Part shown: positions 54,030 through 63,088 of the stretch, piece after piece
Position numbering within the stretch: the first letter of the stretch is position 1
Layout of the letters: every line of letters begins with the position of its first letter
Source of the DNA: Flavobacteriaceae bacterium
GTDB lineage: Bacteria > Bacteroidota > Bacteroidia > Flavobacteriales > Flavobacteriaceae
Length of the DNA stretch: 64,000 nt
Assembly: GCA_018402385.1 (NCBI GenBank)
Contig: JAGYJA010000010.1
Location: forward strand, 1-64,000
Direction: 5' to 3'
Made by a program: the position numbers and the translations under genes
The notes under the pieces: generated by a model
What the model was told of the DNA's origin: nothing
Seen by the model: only the letters and a program-made list of their open reading frames with translations
Databases searched by the model: none

Positions 54030-54406
54030 ATTTGTATTGATTCAGCTAATATAAAAATGTTTTAAATAATACCAAGCTAAACGACAAACATAAACAATAA
54101 TTGTTTACCATGTGTTAAGCAACAATCAATTTTCCCAAAATCAATTTGTTATTGTGTATTGTACTTTATTATGTGAGGAATATCAAATATAGATAAATAA
54201 AGCCAATCTCCAAAAATTTATTAAAAAGTGGTCCCACATGGAACATAATATACTAAAAATGTAATATTTTAAATTCTATAACATTGATTATTAGTTATTC
54301 AATTTTTTAAGATTGTTTAAATAAAAGTTGAGCAAGGTGTTTTGCTCAACTGATTATTCAACTTTTTAAGTGATAATTTTGTATATTTGAAAGTAAATAA
54401 AAATGA
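54030..54406. other. intergenic region upstream of the second integrase
   Basis: 377 bp, AT-rich, no gene seen. It holds a perfect 9-bp hairpin GTTGAGCAA-GGTGTT-TTGCTCAAC (54327-54350) between two ATTCAA(C/T)TTTTTAAG copies (near 54298 and 54356), and a -7 box TATATTTG (54382-54389) 18 bp before the integrase. The left boundary of the island is expected here, but I could not identify an att repeat because the right end is outside the window. Confidence 0.5.
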
Positions 54407-55806
54407 ATGAAAGTTTCAGCTGTCCTATGGCATACGCCTAATAAAAACGGACTATACCCTATAAAGATTAAACTCTACAATAGTAATACAAGAAAGAACA
54501 AATATATAGTAACAGGATTAAATATCCCAAAAAGAAGTTGGAGTTCAAAAAACAATAGAGTTTTAAAAAACTTCAATCTATATGAACAATACAATATCAT
54601 TATTCAAAACCTCTTATCATCTTACAATGTTATTGAGGGTGAATTTGAAACAAAGGAGGCTGAAATTGAATTTGGTTCTTTCGGAGATTTGATATTAGAA
54701 AGAATTAAAGATTTTAACTCACAAAATAGAATTTCCGCGGTTAAGAGATATACAACTATTCTGAATCACTTGAAGAAACTGAAACTTGAAAAACTTCCTC
54801 TTCAAAATCTGAATAAAGAACACGTAAGATTAATTAATCACTATTTACTAAATGAGAGAAAATTAACTAATGGAGCTCTAAAGAATTACCATAAAGTAAT
54901 TAAGACTGCCTTGTCCTATGCTGAGGACAATCCAAAATTTATGATACCTACTAGCAACCCCTACCATAGGTTCCAAAAATAACCGATGACGGAGGAACCA
55001 AAAGAACTTTGACTTTGGAGACAATGCATTATTTGGATGAGAGTTTACATTTTGATTTAAAGCCTAATTCCCCCGAATTTAAGGCGATATCATTTTTCCT
55101 CTTCTCTTTCTATTTAATGGGAATGCGTTTTCAAGATTTTATTCAGTTAAAGTGGGAAGATATACATTTTAAAGAAGTTGTCTATAAAATTTCTAAAACA
55201 TCAAAGAGACATCAATGTTATCTCAATGACAAAGGGTTAAATATTTTGAAGTATTACTTACCTCAAAATTTATACCCTCGAAATCCTAACCAATACAAGC
55301 AAACAAAAAATAACGACGCTAAAATAATCTACACACTCGAAGCCAAGTATCGTCAATATAGGGATGTTATTAACCAAAGAGAACTAACTGAAAGTGAAGG
55401 CGAAGAATTCAAAATAATTATATCCAACCGAGACGGTTTATTGCGAAAAATAATTTATTCTTACTCTAATAAAAATAAGAAATATGTCTTTGGAGAAGAA
55501 CTTGAAGGTATTAGTGACGTGCAGAAACAATACAATAAAATATCTTCAATACGTGCAGTTGTAAACAAACAACTTAAGAACATAGCCTTTTCTTTTCAAA
55601 TTGAACCTTTTTCGTTCGGTTCGGCTCGACATACCTTCGCTTATACTTTTAAAACGGCAACAGGTGATATCCATAAAGTTTCTAAAGCATTGGCGCACTC
55701 TAATGTTAGCATTACAGAAAACTATCTAAAAAACTTTAAATCAGAAGAGCTATATGCTGATACAGACAATTTCTTCAACGAAATGAATTCTCTTTATAAG
55801 ATTTAA
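54407..55806 (+). CDS. tyrosine recombinase of the second island, frame broken
   Basis: Two frames together make one integrase of about 466 residues. The first (54407-54982) has the arm-type domain (VSAVLWHTPNKNGLYPIKIKLY) and the SAM-like core. The second (frame before 55009 to 55806) has the catalytic domain: Arg in LMGMRFQDFIQLKW, Arg/His in GSARHTFAYTF, His in KALAHSNVSI and Tyr in TENYLKNF. The break lies at the A5 run 54976-54980. One more A gives FQKITDDGGTKRTLTLETMHYLD. Either a sequencing indel or a real inactivating mutation. Confidence 0.82.
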
Positions 55807-56399
55807 GCCGCTCGAAGTATGTCGAGCTGTTTTAAAGAAAATACTCTGAAATCAAAAGAAGAGTTTTTGTTTATTATTTTTTTTATTTCATAAATAGCTT
55901 CGGGAATAGATATTTCAAATGAATCTAATTGATTAATTATTTGATTAAATAAAAGAGTATTCAACTTATGAAGTTCTATTAACATCTTTTTCAGTTCATA
56001 GTATTCTCGCAGATGTTTTACGCCTCCAAACAGGATTGTTCTGATAGCCTTTACAGCTATTGAAGCGTTTTTAGACGAATACTGACTCAGGCTATATTTT
56101 TCTTCGAATAGTTCTAATATTATTATCTTTTCTGAAGGTTTTAAATTACAGATATCAACCTTAAAATTCAATTCTTCTATTATGATTATTTCAACGGCTT
56201 GTATGTTTAAGTCAATCAAGGCTTGTAATCTTTTATTCCCGTCTAACACACAAAGGTCTTCATCAACTATAATAGGCTTTTGCTGACCATACACACTAAG
56301 ATTGTTTAAAAAATTAGAATAATCCCAATCCACAGATTTATAGGAGCTGTAGATTGGGTTAAAACTTAATTCCAATGGATTTATTCTTTGAACTTCCAT
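55803..56399 (-). CDS. ParB/Srx-domain-like protein
   Basis: 198 residues. The N-terminal region matches ParB-type nuclease folds: NLSVYGQQKPIIVDEDLCVLDGNKRLQALIDL (box VLDGNKR in place of DGHRR). No HTH is visible. The rest is helical, ending SLKQLDILRAA. Its ATG overlaps the stop of the ParB-methyltransferase gene (TAATG at 56397-56401), implying coupled translation. It is far more AT-rich than its neighbour. Function with the methyltransferase is inference. Confidence 0.7.
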   Translation of the reverse strand: MEVQRINPLELSFNPIYSSYKSVDWDYSNFLNNLSVYGQQKPIIVDEDLCVLDGNKRLQALIDLNIQAVEIIIIEELNFKVDICNLKPSEKIIILELFEEKYSLSQYSSKNASIAVKAIRTILFGGVKHLREYYELKKMLIELHKLNTLLFNQIINQLDSFEISIPEAIYEIKKIINKNSSFDFRVFSLKQLDILRAA

Positions 56400-57859
56400 T
56401 ATGCGGCTTCTTTGAAATTAAGGTGTTCACTTAACCTAACCTCAGACGCCATTACGAACTGAGGGTTGAGCTCATAACCTACGTACCGTCTATTGGTCAA
56501 CAGGGCGACCTCACCTGTGGTTGCGGTTCCTGAAAATATATCTAGTACGGTATCCCCCGGTTTTGAGGTCGATAGGATGAATATCGATGGCAGGCTCAAC
56601 GGGAAGGTCGCGGAGTGTTCCATTTGGAATCCATGCTCTTTACATTTTTTTCTCAGCTCATAGGTGTTGCCACCTATATTTTTAAGAATGTTGTCTCTAA
56701 AGTCCATTCCTGAGACCAACTTAGGTTCCATGGCGTCCACTGTACCGATGGATATTCCATTGTCCATGTCCCCCACCTGTTTCAGCCATTCCCTGTCAAA
56801 GTAGTAGTCCTCTGACTTCACGAAGTGGAAGATGGGCTCAAAGTTCCTGACACTGCCCCTGTTAGGTGTGTACTGCGGGTTGGGTTTTAGCCAAAGGTAT
56901 TTGTCGACATACCTCCAACCTCTTTTCACCATTTCGATAAGGAACATTTCCGGTACCATCTGGTACTGTCCATCCTCTATCTTGTCGTTGATGTTGACAA
57001 ATAGAGAGCCATTATGCTTCAAAACTCTATTCACCTCGTCAAAATAAGGAACCAGTTCGTCTATGAACGCCTGAGCTGTGTCTTGGTGACCCAATTGGTT
57101 TTTACCGATACCATAGTCCCTCATATCGAAGTATGGGGGTGAAGTGACCACTGTCTGAACCGAATTATCTTCAAGTTCTGAAAGGTCGATGCAGGACTTG
57201 TTGTATATGTGCACGTTCTCGGTATGGAACTCATAGAAGGAAGGGACGTTTTTCTTGTTCATTCTCTTGTTGGACTCCCTCTCCAGTTGTTCGTTCACCT
57301 TGTTAAGAGATGATTTACCACTTTCCACAGACGATAAAAGTTCATCGACCTTGGTGTTGCCCTCACCATAGAGTTCAACACATTTTTTCTTGATGGACTT
57401 GAGAGTGTTCACTCTGTATCGTCCTATTTGTCCGAGTGCTTGGTCCTTTTCCTCCTTGACCTGTGCAGCCTGAGGACAAAGGTCGGTCCTTCTGCCCTTG
57501 CCCACTGAATAGTACTGTTCGTAGAACTCTATCTCACGTAGGATTTCAAGGTTTGATTTTTCCCTGAACTGGTTGGTGGATACCGATACCATGTCCATGC
57601 GTTGTTCCTCCACATCAAGGAACACCACAGGCAGAGTTTCCAGTCCCAGTTCAAGGGCAACCCAGAACCTTAGGTTACCGGAGATTATCTGTAGGTCCTT
57701 GGTGACCAAAAGAGGGTTCAGTAGCCCCAATTCGGCGATGTTCCTCTTGATGTCATCATAGTTGGAAGGTACCTTATACAGCGTTGCGGTCGTTAGGTTC
57801 TCCTTCAGTTCTGCGGTGGCGACCATTACCACCTTGTTGTAGTCTCGAAAGTCGTTCAT
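56399..57859 (-). CDS. ParB-domain/DNA adenine-or-cytosine amino-methyltransferase fusion
   Basis: 486 residues from ATG 57859. N terminus: ParB-like (IKRNIAELGLLNPLLVTKDLQIISGNLRFWVALELG). Middle: helical region (~150-215). C terminus: methyltransferase with TVVTSPPYFDMRDYG (motif IV, ~240) before DTVLDIFSGTATTGEVAL (motif I, ~430). Motif IV before motif I is the beta class. SPPY suggests N4-cytosine, or N6-adenine. Common in phages and islands. Codon use is GC-richer than the neighbouring integrase, a sign of separate origin. Confidence 0.88.
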   Translation of the reverse strand: MNDFRDYNKVVMVATAELKENLTTATLYKVPSNYDDIKRNIAELGLLNPLLVTKDLQIISGNLRFWVALELGLETLPVVFLDVEEQRMDMVSVSTNQFREKSNLEILREIEFYEQYYSVGKGRRTDLCPQAAQVKEEKDQALGQIGRYRVNTLKSIKKKCVELYGEGNTKVDELLSSVESGKSSLNKVNEQLERESNKRMNKKNVPSFYEFHTENVHIYNKSCIDLSELEDNSVQTVVTSPPYFDMRDYGIGKNQLGHQDTAQAFIDELVPYFDEVNRVLKHNGSLFVNINDKIEDGQYQMVPEMFLIEMVKRGWRYVDKYLWLKPNPQYTPNRGSVRNFEPIFHFVKSEDYYFDREWLKQVGDMDNGISIGTVDAMEPKLVSGMDFRDNILKNIGGNTYELRKKCKEHGFQMEHSATFPLSLPSIFILSTSKPGDTVLDIFSGTATTGEVALLTNRRYVGYELNPQFVMASEVRLSEHLNFKEAA

Positions 57860-58116
57860 AATAAAAAAGTTTTTAGAATGAACATTGACGCAGTTCTCAC
57901 GGGTTGTTGTCGAGTTATGTCCTCTCGGGAAGAAGGGTTTAGGGACAGTTACCGTTGTCCTCAAGTTGTTTTTCCGACGGTTTCTCGTCGTGGCATTCGA
58001 AGAGTAGGATAGGGGACCTTGTGGTGCCCTATCTTATTTTGACGAGACAAATATATGACGCTAAAAAAACATACGCAAATAAAATGGTATGTTTTTTTGA
58101 TAAAAAAAATATACCC
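57860..58116. promoter_or_regulatory. structured leader between two minus-strand genes
   Basis: 257 bp, no gene seen. Two hairpins: CGACG/CGTCG (57975-57990) and GATAGGG / CCCTATC with inner ACC-TTGT-GGT (58008-58033). They stand between the 58.1-kb gene stop and the methyltransferase start. Either a terminator-like end of the upstream gene or a regulated leader. Confidence 0.4.
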
Positions 58117-58602
58117 CTAGATTTGATAGGGGTTTCCAGAGTCATCCAATAGTTCTATCGGAGCATTTTTGTTGATGTATTGGTATATTTTATCCTCTGC
58201 GAAGTATTTAAGGTTTGGGTCCTTGAGACCCTTTGGGAATTTTGTGGTGCTGGCAATGAATACGCTGATGTATCCATATTTGCGGTATTCACCCTTGATT
58301 TTGTAGGGCCACTTGACCTTTGCGATGATGGTGTCGTTGGTATTTCTGTTCTTGGCTATGGACAGGGTGTAATGTATGTTCGACCTGTACTTGAGTTCTT
58401 CTATCTTTTCCTTGTAGAATTCGGAAAACTCGATTATCCTTTTGTTCTCCTCCTTGTTCCTGAAGGCCATGTAGGCTTTCTCTATTATGGGTATAATGTA
58501 ACCTTCAAGGGCATTTGGAGAATCAGCACTTTCGCTAAGGTCTCTGAAGTCAAATTTTTCAAGGTCGAGGTTCTTTTTTGCCATATCCATAATTTTCCTC
58601 AA
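58117..58602 (-). CDS. unknown 161-aa protein
   Basis: Not recognised. Soluble, basic, mixed alpha/beta: LEGYIIPIIEKAYMAFRNKEENKRIIEFSEFYKEKIEELK, then YTLSIAKNRNTNDTIIAKVKWPYKIKGEYRKYGYISVFIAS. Start may instead be 58590 or 58584 (in-frame ATG). GC-richer than average, like the methyltransferase downstream. It diverges from the 58.7-60.2 kb gene group across a palindromic region. A cargo or defence protein is possible, but nothing in the sequence proves it. Confidence 0.65.
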   Translation of the reverse strand: MRKIMDMAKKNLDLEKFDFRDLSESADSPNALEGYIIPIIEKAYMAFRNKEENKRIIEFSEFYKEKIEELKYRSNIHYTLSIAKNRNTNDTIIAKVKWPYKIKGEYRKYGYISVFIASTTKFPKGLKDPNLKYFAEDKIYQYINKNAPIELLDDSGNPYQI

Positions 58603-58652
58603 ATATAAGCATAGATATTGGTTGTCATATGTTTTTATTGATTTTTTATGTC

Positions 58653-58681
58653 TTTTCCGGAAAACTATACTATTTATAGTT
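58653..58681. promoter_or_regulatory. palindromic operators between divergent genes
   Basis: A 12-bp palindrome TTTTCCGGAAAA (58653-58664) is followed by an inverted repeat AACTATA (58663-58669) / TATAGTT (58675-58681). They lie 12-40 bp before the plus-strand gene at 58693 and 50-80 bp before the minus-strand gene. A control site for both is likely (inference). Confidence 0.45.
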
Positions 58682-58692
58682 AAATAGAAATT

Positions 58693-58908
58693 ATGAGTAA
58701 AAAAGAATTCGAATTTAGATTGGATGTTGGCGATTTCTCAAGTGATGAGGATGCCATCAACGCCCTTAAAAATGTCCTGAAATTGACAAATGACGAAAAG
58801 TTCCTCCAAAAATTGGAAAATGACCTTGAAGATGAGCAAGTTTCAATAAGTAAAAGAAATGTCAAATTGACCATCTCGAAGATAATAAATACCGATTTAC
58901 CCTTCTGA
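58693..58908 (+). CDS. unknown 71-aa protein
   Basis: 71 residues, acidic, helical: MSKKEFEFRLDVGDFSSDEDAINALKNVLKLTNDEKFLQKLENDLEDEQVS. Not recognised. It lies 3 bp before the next gene, which begins a few bases after the stop, indicating an operon. Size and charge would fit an antitoxin or a small regulator, but no motif supports this. Confidence 0.6.
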   Translation: MSKKEFEFRLDVGDFSSDEDAINALKNVLKLTNDEKFLQKLENDLEDEQVSISKRNVKLTISKIINTDLPF

Positions 58909-58911
58909 TTT

Positions 58912-59526
58912 ATGAGTAAGATTCCCGAAATAATGAATAAAGGAAAGTTGAGCAAAAAAAACGGGGAATTGATAGTTACCCTTGATGACTTTCCCGCTGT
59001 CCCGACCACGGACAAGAACATTGATTATCTTTTTATTATGATGTCTTTGCAATCTATAATACTGATGGAAGAGGATATAGAGTTCCCTTCGTTTTTGGAG
59101 CGGTGGAGTATTGATATCACACCCAATGAAAACAATCTTAACAACAATAAGTTCTCTTTGGAGGGGATTCGCGAGATTGTCACTCAATTAAAGACTAGGA
59201 TATTAGAAGGTAAGACCTTCATAAAGACTCAGGTCATTTACGAGGATGGAGACCCATTGCCAACGATAAGGATTCACTTTTTCCAGTTTATCAAGAAAGG
59301 AGAATATATAGCTCGCTTCGAATCGTCCCTTTATCCATTTATTTTTTTCGTCTATGAGGAGAACTTCTTCAGTGATGAACGAATTAAGATTATGTGGGAT
59401 AACAGTATTCATTTTGGATTTATGGAGGTGCTACCCATTATGAACCTATGCAGGGTTGAATTCGATGAAAACGGACGCTTAAAACCCTTGAAAGAGTTGG
59501 AGCGGTATTGCCATAATTGGGCATAA
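58912..59526 (+). CDS. unknown 204-aa protein
   Basis: Not recognised. Mixed alpha/beta: YLFIMMSLQSIILMEEDIEFPSF, a central EGIREIVTQLKTRILEGKTFIKT, then GEYIARFESSLYPFIFFVYEENFFSDERIKIMWDNS. No signal or clear membrane helix. It follows the 71-aa gene by 3 bp, and shares the GC content of this island segment. Confidence 0.65.
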   Translation: MSKIPEIMNKGKLSKKNGELIVTLDDFPAVPTTDKNIDYLFIMMSLQSIILMEEDIEFPSFLERWSIDITPNENNLNNNKFSLEGIREIVTQLKTRILEGKTFIKTQVIYEDGDPLPTIRIHFFQFIKKGEYIARFESSLYPFIFFVYEENFFSDERIKIMWDNSIHFGFMEVLPIMNLCRVEFDENGRLKPLKELERYCHNWA

Positions 59527-59646
59527 ACTTACCATTAACTCCCTTTTTGTCTGGGTTTTATCTTTAGTAAAACCGACCTGAACCAACATAATGACATAAA
59601 AAAGGGGAATTTGATTATCCCCCTTATAAAGCAAAACATTAAAAAA

Positions 59647-60171
59647 ATGAAACTCGACACTACACAACTTCAAGTGGAAATGAAGAAATCCACACATAAA
59701 TTAACAGACCCCGTAAGTATATTTACATTAAAGTATGATTATGAAAAGTTTCTTGCACACATTGAATCACCAAGCAAATTCTTCAAAAAACTCTCTAATT
59801 CCAAAATGGCCATACCGGGACTCGGGTCTAACCGCGAGTGGTGGAAAAACCATCAACCAGAGGGGATTTACCGCTATAAAATATCCGATAATGAGATTAT
59901 CATTAAGTTTTTCGTAGAAAGTAAAAAACCCTTGAATGAAAGGGAACTTAAGTTAAGGTTATACAAAATACTAAAACCTATAGAAATGGAATTCCACCTC
60001 AATGATTACAATTATTTCATTGAATCCATATCAGATGTAATAGAAGAGATAAGCGAAGGTATGGAGTTCTTTGGCGGTATGAAAAAAAGTGATTTAGATG
60101 AACTAAGGAACCTGAACGACCTAATCAATATGGACTATGTAAAGAGTCTAATAGATACTGATGAAGCATAA
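59647..60171 (+). CDS. unknown 174-aa protein
   Basis: Not recognised. Mainly helical and acidic: LDTTQLQVEMKKSTHKLTDPVSIFTLKYDYEKFLAHIESPS, then KFFVESKKPLNERELKLRLYKIL, ending IEEISEGMEFFGGMKKSDLDEL. ATG 59647 is used. A TTG at 59611 is an unlikely earlier start. A hairpin AAGGGG/CCCCTT (59602-59625) precedes it, so it has its own leader. It is convergent with fic. Confidence 0.65.
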   Translation: MKLDTTQLQVEMKKSTHKLTDPVSIFTLKYDYEKFLAHIESPSKFFKKLSNSKMAIPGLGSNREWWKNHQPEGIYRYKISDNEIIIKFFVESKKPLNERELKLRLYKILKPIEMEFHLNDYNYFIESISDVIEEISEGMEFFGGMKKSDLDELRNLNDLINMDYVKSLIDTDEA

Positions 60172-60202
60172 ATCTTACTGTGATTAAACACAAATGGCAA
60201 CA

Positions 60203-61270
60203 CTAACTTGAAAGAATATCAAAAAGTTGGTGGTTAATGTAATAATTGGTAACACCCATTTTCCTTTTAGTAAGTATTCCATCATCAGCCAGAGCGTTAA
60301 GGTAGTTGGCGGCAGTTATTCTTGATACACCTAAGTCCCTCTCTACAAATTCTATTTTAGTGTAAGGGTGCCTGAAGAGATTGTTTAGTAAATCCTGACT
60401 GTAGAATTTATAATTCTTTCTTATGGTATGCTTTTGACTTAGGAGTAAAGATTGGATTCTTGAGATGGTTTCAATAGTGTCCTTTGCAGTCTGTTCGACT
60501 CCATCCAATATAAATAAAATCCAGTCTTCATAGCTTTTAGAGTCCCTTACGGCTTGAATCTTTTTATAATAGTCACTTTTGTTTGATATGATGAACTTGC
60601 TAAGATACAATATGGGTAAATCCAAAAGGTCCTGAAGGACAAGGTAAAGCACATTTATGATTCTGCCCGTTCTTCCATTGCCGTCATAAAATGGGTGGAT
60701 GCTCTCAAATTGGAAATGGATAATGGCCATCTTGACCAAGGGGTCCAAACTGCAAAATTCATCATCGTTTATATACTTTTCAAGATTATCCATTAGAGCA
60801 TCGATGGATGCCCTGTCCTGTGGAGGGGTATAGATAACCTCTCCCGTTGTGTCGTTCTTGAGGGTGGTTCCGGGAACCTTTCTAAACCCAGCATCGTTCT
60901 TTTCAAGTATGGACTGAATTTCGACAATCATCCTATTGGTCAGTAACTTCTGTTGGCTGATAAGTTCAAATCCACTTTTAAGTGCTTCCACATAGTTTTG
61001 GACCTCCTTTGATGCAATAGAGTGAATCCTATTGGTGTTAAGCTCTGCCTTGTACAGGTCGTCATGCGTTGTGATGATGTTCTCAACTGCAGAACTGTCC
61101 TTCGCCTCCTGAAGTCCCAAAGTGCTGATTAATATGCTTTGGTTGGGGATGCTTTTGGACATACCCTTGAGTTCTGCCAATGACCTGTGTGAGGTTGTCA
61201 GTTTCTTGAGGACTGCCTTGGTCTCAAGCTCAATATCCAAAGGGAGATAACTTAGTTCAAATGGTGGCAT
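60203..61270 (-). CDS. Fic family protein (AMPylator) with N-terminal inhibitory motif
   Basis: 355 residues. The Fic active site is HPFYDGNGRTGRI (~190), matching HPFx(D/E)GNGRxxR. Near residue 55, SSAVEN fits the class II inhibitory motif (S/T)xxxE(G/N), which keeps the enzyme autoinhibited. A C-terminal winged helix (YTKIEFVERDLGVSRITAANYLNALADDGIL) should bind DNA. The promoter region holds a 13-bp inverted repeat, so autoregulation is likely. AMP or other nucleotide transfer to an unknown target. Confidence 0.92.
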   Translation of the reverse strand: MPPFELSYLPLDIELETKAVLKKLTTSHRSLAELKGMSKSIPNQSILISTLGLQEAKDSSAVENIITTHDDLYKAELNTNRIHSIASKEVQNYVEALKSGFELISQQKLLTNRMIVEIQSILEKNDAGFRKVPGTTLKNDTTGEVIYTPPQDRASIDALMDNLEKYINDDEFCSLDPLVKMAIIHFQFESIHPFYDGNGRTGRIINVLYLVLQDLLDLPILYLSKFIISNKSDYYKKIQAVRDSKSYEDWILFILDGVEQTAKDTIETISRIQSLLLSQKHTIRKNYKFYSQDLLNNLFRHPYTKIEFVERDLGVSRITAANYLNALADDGILTKRKMGVTNYYINHQLFDILSS

Positions 61271-61799
61271 ATGTAAAGAAAATCAAAATATCTTTACAAA
61301 TATAGGTTATTATGTATAAAAAAATCGATTTTCTTTACAAAAGGAAATCTGTATGATAAGAAAACAGGGAGAATCTTATCAAAAGAGTTTAACCTAATAA
61401 TATTTCTGATTAGATAAATTGAAACAAAATCAATACATCAAATGCTGTTTGGCTTTGTTTTTCCACCCAGCTTGATTCTCATAATTGTATGGGGCGGAAG
61501 ACCTAACCACTCAAAGCGTATGATTTGAACCATTTCATTTACAACTCTAAACAATAACGATACAAAGAGTTATTGATAATTTATGGCGCTCATTTTCATC
61601 GGCTGCGGGTGGTATATCATAACCGTTTTTTGCACTTTGCTACTAACTATCGTTAAAGAAAAATATTTTTCATACTATTAGAGTATACCCTAAATTGGGA
61701 TAATCAAATTCTTAAAAAACCAAGTAATAATGCGGCATAATCTAAAAAAAGCTTGCATTTTAGCCTCAACCACATACTAACTTAAAAATGTGAGAAATT
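61271..61799. other. fic operator region and remnant DNA
   Basis: 530 bp without a confident gene. At 61272-61284 TGTAAAGAAAATC and at 61327-61339 GATTTTCTTTACA form a perfect 13-bp inverted repeat around a further TCTTTACA (61291-61298) and a minus-strand -7 box TATATTTG (61297-61304). At about 61444-61537, the minus strand reads as a protein-like fragment (MVQIIRFEWLGLPPHTIMRI) with no proper start context. At 61621-61634 is AACCGTTTTTTGCA, inverted at 63675-63688. Confidence 0.5.
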
Positions 61800-62414
61800 A
61801 TGAGGGTACTTTACGTAAGAAAATCAACTATAGAGCAAAATACGGATAGGCAAAAAGTAAATGTCAATGATTTTGATTATTTGATTGAAGATACTATATC
61901 AGGCAATGTGCTATTCACTGATAGACCCGGAGGTAAAAAAATAATAAAACTTACTGATGATGGTATTATTAAAGAATTAAATGTATGGAGTATTGATAGG
62001 ATGGGCAGAAATCTAAAGGATATCCTTCTCACCATTGAATATTTCAATATAAATAAGGTTCCAGTCCGATTTATAAATCAAGGGATACGTACTCTTAACG
62101 AAGACGGAACGGAGAATAGTATCGGTAAGCTCATAATTAATATTCTTGCAAGTGTTGCGGAAATGGAGAGAACACAAATCCGCGAGAGACAGTTGCAAGG
62201 GATTGAATTGGCAAAGGCTAGAAAAATTTATAAAGGACGAGCAAATGGGACAAAAGAGGATACCCTGACTTTCCTTTCAAAGCCAAAAAATAAAAAGGCG
62301 ATTGATTTAATAAAAAAAGGATATAAGAATATTGAGGTTTCACGAATTGTCGGACTTCATCCCAATACCGTAACCAAAATAAAACGTAAAATACAATTAG
62401 ATATTGAAAAGTAA
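61800..62414 (+). CDS. small serine recombinase (resolvase/invertase)
   Basis: 204 residues. The N-terminal catalytic domain has the nucleophile Ser in YVRKSTIEQN (usually YxRVSTxxQ), and VWSIDRMGRNLKDIL with the conserved Arg pair. Then the LASVAEMERTQIRERQLQGIELAKA helix follows, and a C-terminal HTH (NIEVSRIVGLHPNTVTKIKRKI). A complete small resolvase/invertase. The inversion or resolution site is unknown; the AACCGTTTTTTGCA inverted repeat around it is a candidate. Confidence 0.9.
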   Translation: MRVLYVRKSTIEQNTDRQKVNVNDFDYLIEDTISGNVLFTDRPGGKKIIKLTDDGIIKELNVWSIDRMGRNLKDILLTIEYFNINKVPVRFINQGIRTLNEDGTENSIGKLIINILASVAEMERTQIRERQLQGIELAKARKIYKGRANGTKEDTLTFLSKPKNKKAIDLIKKGYKNIEVSRIVGLHPNTVTKIKRKIQLDIEK

Positions 62415-62709
62415 TAGAAAAGGTTACCAATTAGAATACCGCACAATAAACAAGCTATTAAACCAATTCATCAAAAAAGAGTTCGGCGATGGCATTTGGG
62501 TTAGGCTTTCAAGTCTTTTGTACCTGTCCAATAGAGATGGTCGTGTAAGGTTGACGGAAAAGGTATATATCAAATCGAATAATACACTTGATAATAAAAC
62601 ATTTAATCTTATTAAGACTAACCTTATAACAAATCTAAACAATTTATATCTAATGGTTTCAATTAGATTAAATATCAACGTAAAAAGGATAATAATGGTG
62701 GTTAGGTAG
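62404..62709 (+). CDS. possible small basic protein downstream of the recombinase
   Basis: 101 residues from TTG 62404 overlapping the recombinase end by 11 bp. MKSNRKGYQLEYRTINKLLNQFIKKEFGDGIWVRLSSLLYL looks protein-like and basic, but the second half is Asn/Leu/Ile-rich and low in information. Not recognised; may not be a gene. Confidence 0.3.
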   Translation: MKSNRKGYQLEYRTINKLLNQFIKKEFGDGIWVRLSSLLYLSNRDGRVRLTEKVYIKSNNTLDNKTFNLIKTNLITNLNNLYLMVSIRLNINVKRIIMVVR

Positions 62710-63088
62710 GGGCTACTCCACTACCTTCCTCGTATCCTTCCTGCCCTTAATAGAAGGTGGGGGTTCAAAACCTTGGGATAGAGGTTTTTGTGAAATCCCC
62801 GAAAAAAATCCAGGCAGAAAAATTTCAAGAAAATAACTCTATAGCAATCTAAATTTCACGTTCAGTTGGGTAGAGCATTTAAAGTGAACTCAAAAAACGG
62901 AAAATTCTGAAACATTCAATTTTTCATAAGTGGCGGTTTGATAATAATATATGACAATTCACATTTTAAATTAAAACCTATGGATATAACAAATGTATGT
63001 TGAAAGAATTGTCTATGAAGATAAATTTGGAACTGTTCGAGAAAAAGAAACGAAGCGAATTAAAGTTGACTAATACTTTTTTTATCCT
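62710..63088. other. intergenic region
   Basis: 379 bp. No confident gene. A 26-codon frame (62995-63075, MYVERIVYEDKFGTVREKE...) has protein-like composition, but no support. An otherwise GC-richer patch at ~62710-62800 (poly-G and CCTTCC stretches) is unlike the AT-rich flanks. Confidence 0.35.
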
